Below, in pieces: positions 35,143-46,003 of a stretch of 64,000 bases of DNA; position 1 is the stretch's first letter; each line of letters begins with the position of its first letter. Position numbers and translations under genes: made by a program. Location: positions 15,243 to 79,242 of the forward strand of contig JAFXUS010000087.1 of NCBI GenBank assembly GCA_017535125.1, given 5' to 3'. The notes below the pieces were generated by a model. The model did not search any database and was not told the origin of the DNA. It saw nothing but the letters and a program-made list of their open reading frames with translations. The stretch is from Bacteroidales bacterium (lineage in GTDB: Bacteria; Bacteroidota; Bacteroidia; Bacteroidales; UBA932).

Positions 35143-38115
35143 ATGAGACTGAAAACATGGCTGACCACGCTGCTCGCGCTTGCGGTTTTCGCCGCGGGAC
35201 TGGCCGCCGCCCCCGCTGCCGGCACCCGTTCCTGGCGGCAGGCGATGCGCCTCTATGAGAACGGTTTGTACGAACAGGCCCGGATTCTTTTCGCGGCCAT
35301 GCCGGACGGTCCGCTGACCGATGCCTATGAGGTGCTCTGCGCCCTGAAGATGCAGACGGTGGACTGCTCGGACGAGCTGGCCGCCTACCGCCTGCACTAC
35401 CCTTCGTCGCGCATGACGGGCTTGCTCTATTTCGAGCAGGGACGCATCCTCTTCGACCAGGAGAAGTATCAGCAGGCCGCCGCCGAGTTTGCGAACGTGA
35501 GTTCGGACGACCTGGCGACAGAAGATCTGCCCGAGTATATCTTCAAATGCGGATTCTCGGCGTTCAGCCTGGGGCATTACACGGAAGCGGCCCGCTTCTT
35601 CACCCTGCTGGAGTCGCTCCCGCTGTCGGAATACACGGCGCCGGGGCGCTATTTCACCGGCATCATGCTCTACGAGAACAAGCAGTTCGCCGAGGCCGAG
35701 GCCAATTTCTGGCTGGCTTCCGCCGATCCGCGTTTCCAGGCGCTGACCGATTTCTACATCGTCGATTGCGAATTCAACCAGAAGAACTACGACTTCGTCA
35801 TCCGCGAAGGAACGCGCATCTATGAGTCCCTTCCGGAGGGGCGTCGCGAACGCGTGGCGCGCGCGCTGTCGGAATCGTACCTGATCAAGGGCGACCCCGC
35901 GAAGGCCCGCGAGTATTACGACGACCTCTCCCACGAGGGAATGACCCGCAAGGATTACTTCTATGCCGGCACGGTGCTCTATTCCGTGGACGATTACGCC
36001 GGCGCCATCGAGAATTTCCTGCAGATGGGCAGCCGGGCGGATTCGCTGGGGCAGGTGGCCAACTACCTAATGGCCAATTCCTATCTGCGTACGCACGACC
36101 AGGTGTCGGCGCTGCAGGCGTTCAACGACGCCGCCTCGGCGGAGTTCGATCCCGAGATCACCGAGGATGCGGCGTTCAACTATGCCAAACTGCTCTTCGA
36201 CCTGAACAAGGACACGTCGGGCTTTGCCCGTTACATCGCCCGCTGGTCCACCCGGGCGCGCGGCGACATGATCTACGGCTACATGGCCCTGGCGGCCCTC
36301 GTGGACAAGGATTACGCCGGCGCGGTGGAGGCCTACGACAACATCGAGGAGCTGACGCCCGACATGCGGAACAACTACATCAAGGCGAATTTCCTGCGCG
36401 GCGAGCAGCTGTTTTCGAACGGCGCCTACCGCGACGCGATCCCGTTCTTCCGGGCCACGGCCTATTACGTGCCCCGGACGGACCGGCTGAACCAGTTCTC
36501 CCGCTACTGGATGGGCGAGTCCAATTACCGGTCGGGCAATTATTCCGAGTCCCGGATCATTTTCAGCGACCTCTACAATGCGGCTGCGCTGGACGGTATG
36601 GAAGAAGGCCGGCTGCTGCCGTACAACGTCGGCTACAGCTATTTCAAGGCGGGTGATTACAGCAACGCCGCGCGCTGGTTCGACAGCTACGTCGCCTCGG
36701 GCGACGCGCGTGTCCGCGAGGATGCGATGAACCGCCGGGCGGACTGCGACTTCGCCCGCAAGGACTACAAGGCCGCCATCGCTTCCTACCAGAAGGTGAT
36801 GACGGAATTCTTCAGTCCGGACGACGTCTATCCGTATTACCAGCAGGCAGTGGCGTACGGCCTGTCCGGCGACAAGCGCCGCAAGGTCTCCACGCTGCTG
36901 CATATCGAGGACGCCACGCCCGGCGTGCCGCTCTACGACGAGGCGCTCTACGAGCTGGGCCGCGCGCAGATGGACATGGGCAGCAACAACGACGCCGTGC
37001 GTTCCTTCACCCGGCTGCGCCGCAACACGAAGGACAATACCTACGTGGCGCGGGCGCTGATCGGCCTGGGCATGGTGCACCGCAACATGTCCGACTACGA
37101 GGCCGCCCTGGAGAACTACAAGGAAGTGGTGGCCCTGATGCCGAACAGCGATTACGCCGGAGAGGCGATGACGGCCATCGAGTCGATCTACACGGCCCAG
37201 CGCCATCCGGAGAAATTCCTGGAATACGTGGAGCAGAACTCCCTCGCGCAGAGCCGCAACGACGCCGACCGGGAGAAGATGTATTTCAATACGGCCGAGC
37301 AGCTCTACCTGGCGGGCAACTGGCAGGAAGCCGCCACGACGCTGCGCAAGTACCTGGAGGACTATCCGGACGGCGCGGACCGGCCGCAGGCGGAGTTCTA
37401 CCTGGCCGAGTGCTACAACGCCCTCGGCGAAAAGGAGAAGGCCGTGGAGCACTACGCGGTGGCCGCTTCCGGAGATTCGGCGTACTCCTTCTCCGAGATG
37501 GCGCGCCTGCGCTATGCGGACCTGTCCTACGGACTGGAACGCTACCAGAACGCGTACAAGGGCTATCAGGAACTGCTTGCCACGGCCAAGATGGATGCGA
37601 ACAAGCAGTCCGCGCGCCTGGGCATGATGCGTTCTGCCTACCGGAGCAAGGACTACGCGGCAGCCATCACCGCCGCGGATGAAGTGACCGCGCAGCGGGG
37701 CCTGTCGGCCGCCCTGAAGGAGGAAGCCATGTACGTCAAGGCGAAATCCAGCCTGGCCACGTCGAACCGCGACCAGGCCTTCAAGCTGTTCCGCCAGCTT
37801 GCCGTCGATCCTTCCTCGGCCATCGGCGCCGAATCCGAATACATGCTGATCCAGAATCTCTACGACAACGGCCGCTTCGAGACCGTGGGCGACGAGGTGT
37901 ATGCTTTCTCCCAGAAGGCCGGCGACCAGTCCTACTGGCTCGCCCGCGCCTACATCGTGCTGGGCGACTCCTTCTCGGAGCGCGGCCAGTACGCCCAGGC
38001 CAGGGCCACCTTCGAGAGCATCCGGGACGGCTATGAACCCGAAAAGGGCGCTGACGACATCCTCGACAGCGTCAAAATGAGACTGGAACGTCTCGCCTCC
38101 TTAACGAATGAGTAA
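35143..38115 (+). CDS. Large periplasmic tetratricopeptide-repeat protein
   Basis: This 990-aa protein has a signal sequence (MRLKTWLTTLLALAVFAAGLAAAP), so it is exported. Nearly all the rest is made of TPR-like helix pairs. Repeated signatures with conserved Gly, Ala and Tyr positions include QAMRLYENGLYEQARILFA at about 30, CGFSAFSLGHYTEAARFFTL near 150 and LGMVHRNMSDYEAALENYKE near 650. No catalytic domain is visible. Such proteins scaffold envelope complexes. The next gene, an outer-membrane barrel, overlaps it by 8 nt, so the pair probably work together. ATG 35143 is chosen for the signal peptide and promoter spacing. Confidence 0.88.
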   Translation: MRLKTWLTTLLALAVFAAGLAAAPAAGTRSWRQAMRLYENGLYEQARILFAAMPDGPLTDAYEVLCALKMQTVDCSDELAAYRLHYPSSRMTGLLYFEQGRILFDQEKYQQAAAEFANVSSDDLATEDLPEYIFKCGFSAFSLGHYTEAARFFTLLESLPLSEYTAPGRYFTGIMLYENKQFAEAEANFWLASADPRFQALTDFYIVDCEFNQKNYDFVIREGTRIYESLPEGRRERVARALSESYLIKGDPAKAREYYDDLSHEGMTRKDYFYAGTVLYSVDDYAGAIENFLQMGSRADSLGQVANYLMANSYLRTHDQVSALQAFNDAASAEFDPEITEDAAFNYAKLLFDLNKDTSGFARYIARWSTRARGDMIYGYMALAALVDKDYAGAVEAYDNIEELTPDMRNNYIKANFLRGEQLFSNGAYRDAIPFFRATAYYVPRTDRLNQFSRYWMGESNYRSGNYSESRIIFSDLYNAAALDGMEEGRLLPYNVGYSYFKAGDYSNAARWFDSYVASGDARVREDAMNRRADCDFARKDYKAAIASYQKVMTEFFSPDDVYPYYQQAVAYGLSGDKRRKVSTLLHIEDATPGVPLYDEALYELGRAQMDMGSNNDAVRSFTRLRRNTKDNTYVARALIGLGMVHRNMSDYEAALENYKEVVALMPNSDYAGEAMTAIESIYTAQRHPEKFLEYVEQNSLAQSRNDADREKMYFNTAEQLYLAGNWQEAATTLRKYLEDYPDGADRPQAEFYLAECYNALGEKEKAVEHYAVAASGDSAYSFSEMARLRYADLSYGLERYQNAYKGYQELLATAKMDANKQSARLGMMRSAYRSKDYAAAITAADEVTAQRGLSAALKEEAMYVKAKSSLATSNRDQAFKLFRQLAVDPSSAIGAESEYMLIQNLYDNGRFETVGDEVYAFSQKAGDQSYWLARAYIVLGDSFSERGQYAQARATFESIRDGYEPEKGADDILDSVKMRLERLASLTNE

Positions 38116-39772
38116 GCGTATGAAAAAGATCAATCTGGCCATTGCCATGATGGCGCTTTGCGCGCCGCTTTCCGCACAGAATATCAACCAGTCGGTGCAG
38201 GTGACCAACGACTACGTGACCCGTTTCGCCGACTTCCAGAAGCAGGGACCGGTGCTGGGCGTGCCGGACTCGCTGTACCGCTTCGACTACAGTTTCGACT
38301 ATTCGGTCTTCGAGACCCCGTACAAGGGCTCGTACGAATTCTCCCCGTACCAGATCACGGTGAAGCCGGAGGCGCGCCTGTATGACGGCAACAAGCTGTT
38401 CCTGCGGGCCGGCGCGGGCTTCACGTTCCATCCACAGTTCGAGCTGGCGTGGCAGATGCTGCAGGAGAAAGACTTCGCCATCGGCGTGTTCGCCGAGGCG
38501 GGGGGCTATGCCGGCAGCTTCCGGCGCCGCGGGGTGGAGGGGGCTTTCCCCGGGCACGACCTGTCGGGCCGCCTGAGCGTGGGCGGACAGTACCTGCGCC
38601 CGGCGGTGCGCCTGTCCTATAACTTCGGCTACGAAGGGATCTTCGCGAAAGAGGGCGGCGCCGACCCGACGCCGTTCCGCTCCGCGTTCCACTCCTTCGT
38701 CGCGGCGGGCCGCGTGCAGTCGCAGGAGCGCCCGGGCAACCGCATGTTCTACGACATCTACGCGCAGTTCCGCCATTCCACCGAGCGCGGCGTGACGGGC
38801 GCGGTGGGGAACCGCCTGACGGGCGAAAACAACTTCCTCGTCTCGCTGTCGGGCGGCCCCGTCCTGGCGGAGAAATACAGCATCCTGCTGGATGCATGCT
38901 TCGAGTTGGAGTCGATGCGCGGGGGTGACCTGACCGGATTCGATGAAATCTACGGCGAGCTGTTCGGCGGCAACCGGGTGGCCAGCCTGGCCTCCGTCAA
39001 GCCGCATCTGGACTTCATCCTGGGACCGGTCCGGCTGGACGCGGGACTCCGCATAGATTATTCGACCCTCGGCGACGGCCACCAGTTCTCGCTGGCTCCG
39101 GACGTCCTGGCCCGCCTGGCCATAGAAAGTGCAGACCTGGAGCTGTACGCCGGCATCCGCGGCGGACAGGACGTGCAGAGCCACTACGACGTCAAGCAGA
39201 TCAATCACTTCTCTTTCATGACGGGTTCGTCCGCCACGGTTTCGCGTGAAACCCTCCGTGTCCGTGCCGGTGTCCAGGGACACGTGGGCTCCCGCATGCA
39301 GTACGAAGCCGAGGTCGGTTACGTGGACTATGTCAACATGCCGCTGGCCTCGCTCTACGGCGTGCTGCCGGTGGACTACAAGGCCGGCTATGTCCAGGGC
39401 GCTTTCTCCTGGCGCGACGAGCGCCTGGAGCTGGACGGCGCCCTGTCCTACAGCTACATGCGCCTTTACGGCACTTCCGCCGCCTTCGCGCCGCCGGCAT
39501 TCACGGCGGACCTGCGCGGCCGGTACAACTGGGAGAAGCGCATCTGGGCGGGTGCTTTCGTGGAGGCTGCCTCCGCGCGCATGTCGCTCGCCGGGGACGG
39601 CGCGTGGATCCCGTGGTATGCGAACCTGGGCCTGACGGGCGAGTACCGGATCGACGCCCGCTGGACCGTTTGGGGCGAAGCCGGCAACCTCGCTTGCATG
39701 GCCATCGAACGCGTGCCGGGATTCATTGAAAAAAGCCCGTATTTGACCGTCGGTTTGACCTTCAAACTCTAG
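38108..39772 (+). CDS. Predicted outer-membrane beta-barrel protein
   Basis: This 554-aa exported protein has a signal MKKINLAIAMMALCAPLSAQ after a short MSKR lead. It continues with alternating polar/aromatic strands through to a C-terminal LTVGLTFKL, the classic final strand of an outer-membrane barrel ending in a hydrophobic residue. No TonB plug or other named domain is visible. It starts 8 nt inside the TPR gene. An ATG at 38120 would give the same mature protein. Function unknown; the TPR partner suggests an envelope complex. Confidence 0.75.
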   Translation: MSKRMKKINLAIAMMALCAPLSAQNINQSVQVTNDYVTRFADFQKQGPVLGVPDSLYRFDYSFDYSVFETPYKGSYEFSPYQITVKPEARLYDGNKLFLRAGAGFTFHPQFELAWQMLQEKDFAIGVFAEAGGYAGSFRRRGVEGAFPGHDLSGRLSVGGQYLRPAVRLSYNFGYEGIFAKEGGADPTPFRSAFHSFVAAGRVQSQERPGNRMFYDIYAQFRHSTERGVTGAVGNRLTGENNFLVSLSGGPVLAEKYSILLDACFELESMRGGDLTGFDEIYGELFGGNRVASLASVKPHLDFILGPVRLDAGLRIDYSTLGDGHQFSLAPDVLARLAIESADLELYAGIRGGQDVQSHYDVKQINHFSFMTGSSATVSRETLRVRAGVQGHVGSRMQYEAEVGYVDYVNMPLASLYGVLPVDYKAGYVQGAFSWRDERLELDGALSYSYMRLYGTSAAFAPPAFTADLRGRYNWEKRIWAGAFVEAASARMSLAGDGAWIPWYANLGLTGEYRIDARWTVWGEAGNLACMAIERVPGFIEKSPYLTVGLTFKL

Positions 39773-39792
39773 GGAAATCCCGATATTTTTCG

Positions 39793-39800
39793 TACCTTTG
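39793..39800 (+). promoter_or_regulatory. -7 promoter box for gyrB
   Basis: TACCTTTG fits TAnnTTTG and ends 27 nt before the ATG at 39828. It lies right after the barrel gene stop, giving gyrB its own promoter. Confidence 0.6.
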
Positions 39801-39821
39801 ACGGATTTTAAGAGATACTAA

Positions 39822-41837
<2,016 letters not shown>

Positions 41838-41845
41838 TTTATATA

Positions 41846-41871
41846 GTCATTCCGGGCTTGACCCGGAATCT
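41846..41871. repeat. Short intergenic palindrome, CTTGA-loop family
   Basis: GTC, stem attccggg / cccggaat (41849-41856, 41862-41869), loop cttga, then CT. It lies in the 48-bp gap between gyrB and the next gene. Confidence 0.7.
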
Positions 41872-41885
41872 TTAAGCAAAAGATA

Positions 41886-43148
41886 ATGTTGGATATTTTT
41901 GACAGAATAGAACGCGACAGCGGCGGCCCGATCGGCCAATATTTCGAGCAGGGCTTCGGCTATTACATGTACCCCCGCCTGGAAGGCGAGCTGGGTCCCC
42001 ATATGACCTTCAACGGCACCCCGGTGCTCAACTGGAGCCTCAACAACTACCTGGGCCTGGCCAATCATCCGGCCGTCCGCAAGGCGGACGCCGACGCGGC
42101 GGCGCAGTGGGGCCTCGCGTACCCGATGGGCGCCCGCATGATGAGCGGCCACACCCGTTACCACGAGCAGCTCGAGCAGACCTTCGCGAAATTCGAGAAG
42201 AAGGAGGACGCGTTCCTTTATAATTTCGGCTACCAGGGCATCGTGTCCACGATTGACGCGCTCACCGCGCGCCACGACGTGATCGTCTATGACGCGGAGT
42301 GCCACGCCTGCCTGCTGGACGGCATCCGCCTCCACATCGGCGAGAAATACAAATACCGCCACAACAACATCGCGGACTGCGAGAAGGTTCTCGCCCGCGC
42401 CTGCCAGGTGGCGGAGGAGAACGGCGGCGGCGTGCTGCTGATCACCGAAGGCGTGTTCGGCATGACCGGCGCGCTCGGCATCCTGGACCAGATCGCCGCC
42501 CTGAAGAAGAAATACAAATTCCGCATCCTGATCGACGACGCCCACGGCTTCGGCCTGCTGGGCGCGCACGGCCGCGGCACCTCCGAGCAGCTCGGCTGCA
42601 TGGACGACATCGACCTCTATATCGGCGCCTTCGCCAAGTCGATGGCGAGCATCGGCGGCTTCGTCGCCGGTCCGCACAAGATCATCAACTACCTGCGCGC
42701 CAACATGCGTTCGCAGATGTACGCCAAGTCGCTCCCGATGCCGCTCGTAATCGGCAACATGAAGCGCATGGAGATCATCGACTCTCCGGAGGGCGATGCG
42801 CTCCGCGCGAAATGCTGGCAGATCACCCACGCCATCCAGGACGGCTTCAAGAAGGAAGGATTCGACATCGGCGAGGCCCAGGCCTGCGTGACGCCGGTCC
42901 ATATCTTCGGCGGCGTGGCCCAGGCCACCAAGATGGCCAAGGACCTTCGTGAGAACTACAAGATCTTCTGCTCGATGGTCATCTATCCGGTGATCCCGAA
43001 GGGCATGATCATCTTCCGCATCGTCTCCACGGCCGCCCATACGATGGAGGACGTGGAATACACGCTCAAGGCGTTCAAGGAGATCAAGGCCAAGCTTGAC
43101 GCCGGCCTCTACGACGGCGACGACATCGCCTCCATGACAATTAAATAG
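41886..43148 (+). CDS. Alpha-oxoamine synthase (serine palmitoyltransferase / KBL-like)
   Basis: This 420-aa PLP enzyme joins an amino acid to an acyl-CoA with loss of CO2. Family marks are SLNNYLGLANHP near 50, the PLP-contact DAECHACLLDGIRLH near 138, LLIDDAHGFGLLG near 218 (Asp-His of the PLP site) and the Schiff-base lysine in GAFAKSMASIGGF near 245. Candidates are serine palmitoyltransferase (sphingolipid base synthesis), glycine C-acetyltransferase or 8-amino-7-oxononanoate synthase. Two points favour a sphingoid role: the order of motifs matches the sphingolipid-producing group, and a short-chain reductase follows after 4 nt, as needed for the next step. This is inference; it is not a close match to the best-studied Bacteroides SPT as I recall it. 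Confidence 0.85.
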   Translation: MLDIFDRIERDSGGPIGQYFEQGFGYYMYPRLEGELGPHMTFNGTPVLNWSLNNYLGLANHPAVRKADADAAAQWGLAYPMGARMMSGHTRYHEQLEQTFAKFEKKEDAFLYNFGYQGIVSTIDALTARHDVIVYDAECHACLLDGIRLHIGEKYKYRHNNIADCEKVLARACQVAEENGGGVLLITEGVFGMTGALGILDQIAALKKKYKFRILIDDAHGFGLLGAHGRGTSEQLGCMDDIDLYIGAFAKSMASIGGFVAGPHKIINYLRANMRSQMYAKSLPMPLVIGNMKRMEIIDSPEGDALRAKCWQITHAIQDGFKKEGFDIGEAQACVTPVHIFGGVAQATKMAKDLRENYKIFCSMVIYPVIPKGMIIFRIVSTAAHTMEDVEYTLKAFKEIKAKLDAGLYDGDDIASMTIK

Positions 43149-43152
43149 CATC

Positions 43153-43965
43153 GTGGTAGACCTGAAGGACAAAGTAATCATCGTGACGGGAGCCAGTTCG
43201 GGAATCGGACTGGCCTCTGCGCGTCAATTCGGCAGCGAAGGAGCCAAGGTCGTGATGGCCGCGCGCTCCCTGGACAAGCTGCAGGAACTGGCGCCGTCGG
43301 TCGCGCCGCCGGAGCGGGTGCTCTGCATGCAGTGCGACGTGACGCGCGAGGAGGACTGCAAGGCCCTGGTCGAAGCCGCCGTGGCGCGCTTCGGCCGCCT
43401 GGACGTCCTGGTCAACAATGCCGGCATCTCGATGCGGGCGATGTTCAAGGACCTGGACCTGCAGGTGATCCACCGCTTGATGGACGTCAATTTCTGGGGC
43501 ACGGTCAACTGCACGAAGTTCGCGCTGCCGTACCTGCTGGAGACCAGGGGCTCCGTCGTGGGTGTGATCTCCATCGCCGGCTATTCCGCGCTGCCGGCGC
43601 GGACCGGCTACAGCGCCTCGAAATACGCCATCCGCGGCTTCCTGGACACGATCCGTATCGAGCACCTCAAGGACGGACTCAACGTCCTCGTGTTCGCGCC
43701 GGGCTACACTTCATCCAACGTCCGCAACGCGGCCCTCACCGCCGACGGTTCCGCCCAGGGCGAGACGCCGCTCGACGAGGGCAAGCTGATGAGCGCGGAG
43801 GATTGCGCGAAGCGCCTCTCCCGCGCGCTGCGCCATCGCCGTTCGCAGGTCATCCTGACCCTGCTGGGACGCGCGACCGTGCTCATGCACCGGCTCTTCC
43901 CGCGCCTGACGGACCGCATGACCTACAGTTTCATCGCCCGCGAGGCGGGCAGTCCGTTCAAATAG
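43153..43965 (+). CDS. Short-chain dehydrogenase/reductase, candidate 3-ketosphinganine reductase
   Basis: This is a 270-aa NAD(P)H-dependent SDR. The cofactor loop is VTGASSGIGLASA near 13-25, followed by NNAGIS near 90. The catalytic Ser-Tyr-Lys set is SIAGYSALPARTGYSASKYA near 140-160. A basic, hydrophobic C-terminal region with VLMHRLFPRLTDRM may bind a membrane lipid substrate. The likely start is GTG at 43153, 4 nt after the upstream stop; no ATG fits. Pairing with the oxoamine synthase suggests it reduces 3-ketosphinganine. Other fatty-acyl or steroid substrates are possible. Confidence 0.85.
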   Translation: MVDLKDKVIIVTGASSGIGLASARQFGSEGAKVVMAARSLDKLQELAPSVAPPERVLCMQCDVTREEDCKALVEAAVARFGRLDVLVNNAGISMRAMFKDLDLQVIHRLMDVNFWGTVNCTKFALPYLLETRGSVVGVISIAGYSALPARTGYSASKYAIRGFLDTIRIEHLKDGLNVLVFAPGYTSSNVRNAALTADGSAQGETPLDEGKLMSAEDCAKRLSRALRHRRSQVILTLLGRATVLMHRLFPRLTDRMTYSFIAREAGSPFK

Positions 43966-43972
43966 CCGCCCG

Positions 43973-45991
43973 ATGAATACGAAACCGCTCTTCCGTACCC
44001 TGCTTCCGCTCGCCGTCGCGTTCCTCCTGCTGGTCCTGCTGATGCCGCGCAGCGCCAAGTTCGCCTACGACTATCACAAGGGCCGCACCTGGAAATATGA
44101 GACGCTGTACGCCCAGTTCGACTTCCCGATCTACAAGACCGAGGAGCAGATGCTCGCGGAGCGGGGCGAATCTTCCGCCGAAGCGATTCCGTATTACAAA
44201 TATTCCGATGAGATCGTCACCCGCAACCTGCGCGCCGCCGAGCGCCTGGAGCTGGGGACGCTCCGCAGCGCCACGGTGTCCTCGCTCCGCGCCATTTACC
44301 AGAAGGGCGTGGTGGCGGATGACAGGAACCGCCGCCACGGGGCTTCCGATCCGGAAGTGCTGTACGTCCAGCGGGACAAACGCGCCACCAAGGTGCCGTT
44401 CTCCGAGGTCTATCACCTGACGGACGCCCGCGCCCGCCTGCTGGCGGACCTGTCGGACGTGTCCGGCGCGAACGTGGATTCGCTGCTGCGCGCCACCGGC
44501 GCCTATGAGCTGCTGGTCCCGAACCTGCTCTACGACGAGCAGACGACGGAGTTGGTGCATGCGGAGTCCGCGACGAGCGTCTCGCCGACCTCCGGCTACG
44601 TCAATGCCGGCCAGCTGATTGTCAAGGAAGGGGAAATCGTGACGGGCGAGATCGCCCAGATGCTGGATTCCTACAAGCGGGAATTCGAGGCCAACATGGG
44701 CTACACGGGCCCGCCGGCGCTGATGCTGTTCGGAAACGTCATCATCGCCCTGGCCATCGTATCGCTGCTCTTCCTGTCCATCCTGCTGAACAACAAGCGT
44801 ATCCTGAACGACTCCCGTTATCCTTATCTGGTGGTCGTCTTCCTGCTCGGCGCCCTGACGGCGCTCATCCTCGTCCGCGTGAATGAGAAGGCGCTCTATC
44901 TCGTGCCGTTCACGCTGGTCGCCCTGTTGCTGCAGGCCTTCATGAAGAACCGCCTGGTGGTGCCGATCTACGTCGTGTCGCTGCTGCCGCTGCTGATCTT
45001 CAGCCACGACGGCTCCGTGCTCTTCGTAATGTACTTCGTGGCCGGCATGGTCGGGACCCTGGCGTTCCGCCGCTTCAACCGCGGCTGGAAGCAGTTCATC
45101 ACCGCGCTGATCACCTTCGGCGTGCTGGCACTGACCTACCTGGGCTTCCGCGCCGCCGAGCTGGTGGCGGGTAACGTGTGGACGGCGCTGCTGAGCCTCT
45201 TCATCGGCTCGATGCTGACCGTGGCGGGCTATCCGCTCATCTACCTCTTTGAGCGCATCTTCAACCTCGTGTCGAATTCCCGCCTGATCGAACTCTGCGA
45301 CGTGTCCAACCCGCTGATCCGTCAGCTGGAGCAGAAGGCGCCCGGCACCTTCCAGCATTCGTTGCAGGTGATGAACATGGTGGATACCGTGGCACGGGCG
45401 GTCGATGCCGACGCCGACCTGGTGCGCGCCGGCGCCCTCTACCACGATATCGGCAAGCTGTACAACCCGCTTTGCTTCATCGAGAACGAATCGCTCGTCG
45501 CGCGCGACGGCAAGCCCCGCTACCATGAGGGCATGAGCCCGGAACAGAGCGCCCGCGAGATCATCCGCCACGTCCCCGAGGGTGTGGATCTGGCGCAGAA
45601 GAACCGCCTGCCTGACATGATCATCGATTTCATCCGCAGCCACCACGGCACCACGACCACCGGCTACTTCTACAGCCAGTTCGTGCAGGCCGGCGGCGAC
45701 CCGTCCCTGGCCGGGGAGTTCCGTTATCCCGGCTTCAAGCCCGTGACCAAGGAGCAGATCATCCTGATGCTCTGCGATAGTGTCGAAGCGGCTTCCCGCA
45801 CCCTCACCGAGTACACGCCGGAGGCGTATTCCGCCTTCGTGGAGCGCATCGTGGCGGGCAAGATGGAGGAGGGCCAGTTCGAGCATGCCGACATTTCCAT
45901 CAGCGAACTGGGCACGGTCAAGGATACCCTGAAGCAATACCTCGCGCAGATCCATCACGAGCGCGTGGCTTATCCGCAAAGATCAAAGTAA
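43973..45991 (+). CDS. pgpH: 7TM-HD cyclic-di-AMP phosphodiesterase PgpH
   Basis: This 672-aa membrane protein combines an extracytoplasmic 7TMR-HDED domain, seven helices and a cytoplasmic HD hydrolase. One helix lies at about 10-25, the outer domain covers about 30-240, seven helices follow at about 250-430, and the HD domain begins near 450. The HD metal site shows PGTFQHSLQVMNMV near 460, ALYHDIGKLYNP near 487, RSHHGTTTTG near 545 and LCDSVEAASR near 598. PgpH enzymes hydrolyse c-di-AMP, a regulator of potassium and osmotic balance, which may relate to the TrkH gene elsewhere in this window. It lies 7 nt after the SDR and 12 nt before tig. Confidence 0.92.
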   Translation: MNTKPLFRTLLPLAVAFLLLVLLMPRSAKFAYDYHKGRTWKYETLYAQFDFPIYKTEEQMLAERGESSAEAIPYYKYSDEIVTRNLRAAERLELGTLRSATVSSLRAIYQKGVVADDRNRRHGASDPEVLYVQRDKRATKVPFSEVYHLTDARARLLADLSDVSGANVDSLLRATGAYELLVPNLLYDEQTTELVHAESATSVSPTSGYVNAGQLIVKEGEIVTGEIAQMLDSYKREFEANMGYTGPPALMLFGNVIIALAIVSLLFLSILLNNKRILNDSRYPYLVVVFLLGALTALILVRVNEKALYLVPFTLVALLLQAFMKNRLVVPIYVVSLLPLLIFSHDGSVLFVMYFVAGMVGTLAFRRFNRGWKQFITALITFGVLALTYLGFRAAELVAGNVWTALLSLFIGSMLTVAGYPLIYLFERIFNLVSNSRLIELCDVSNPLIRQLEQKAPGTFQHSLQVMNMVDTVARAVDADADLVRAGALYHDIGKLYNPLCFIENESLVARDGKPRYHEGMSPEQSAREIIRHVPEGVDLAQKNRLPDMIIDFIRSHHGTTTTGYFYSQFVQAGGDPSLAGEFRYPGFKPVTKEQIILMLCDSVEAASRTLTEYTPEAYSAFVERIVAGKMEEGQFEHADISISELGTVKDTLKQYLAQIHHERVAYPQRSK

Positions 45992-46003
45992 CAAGATAAA
46001 CGT

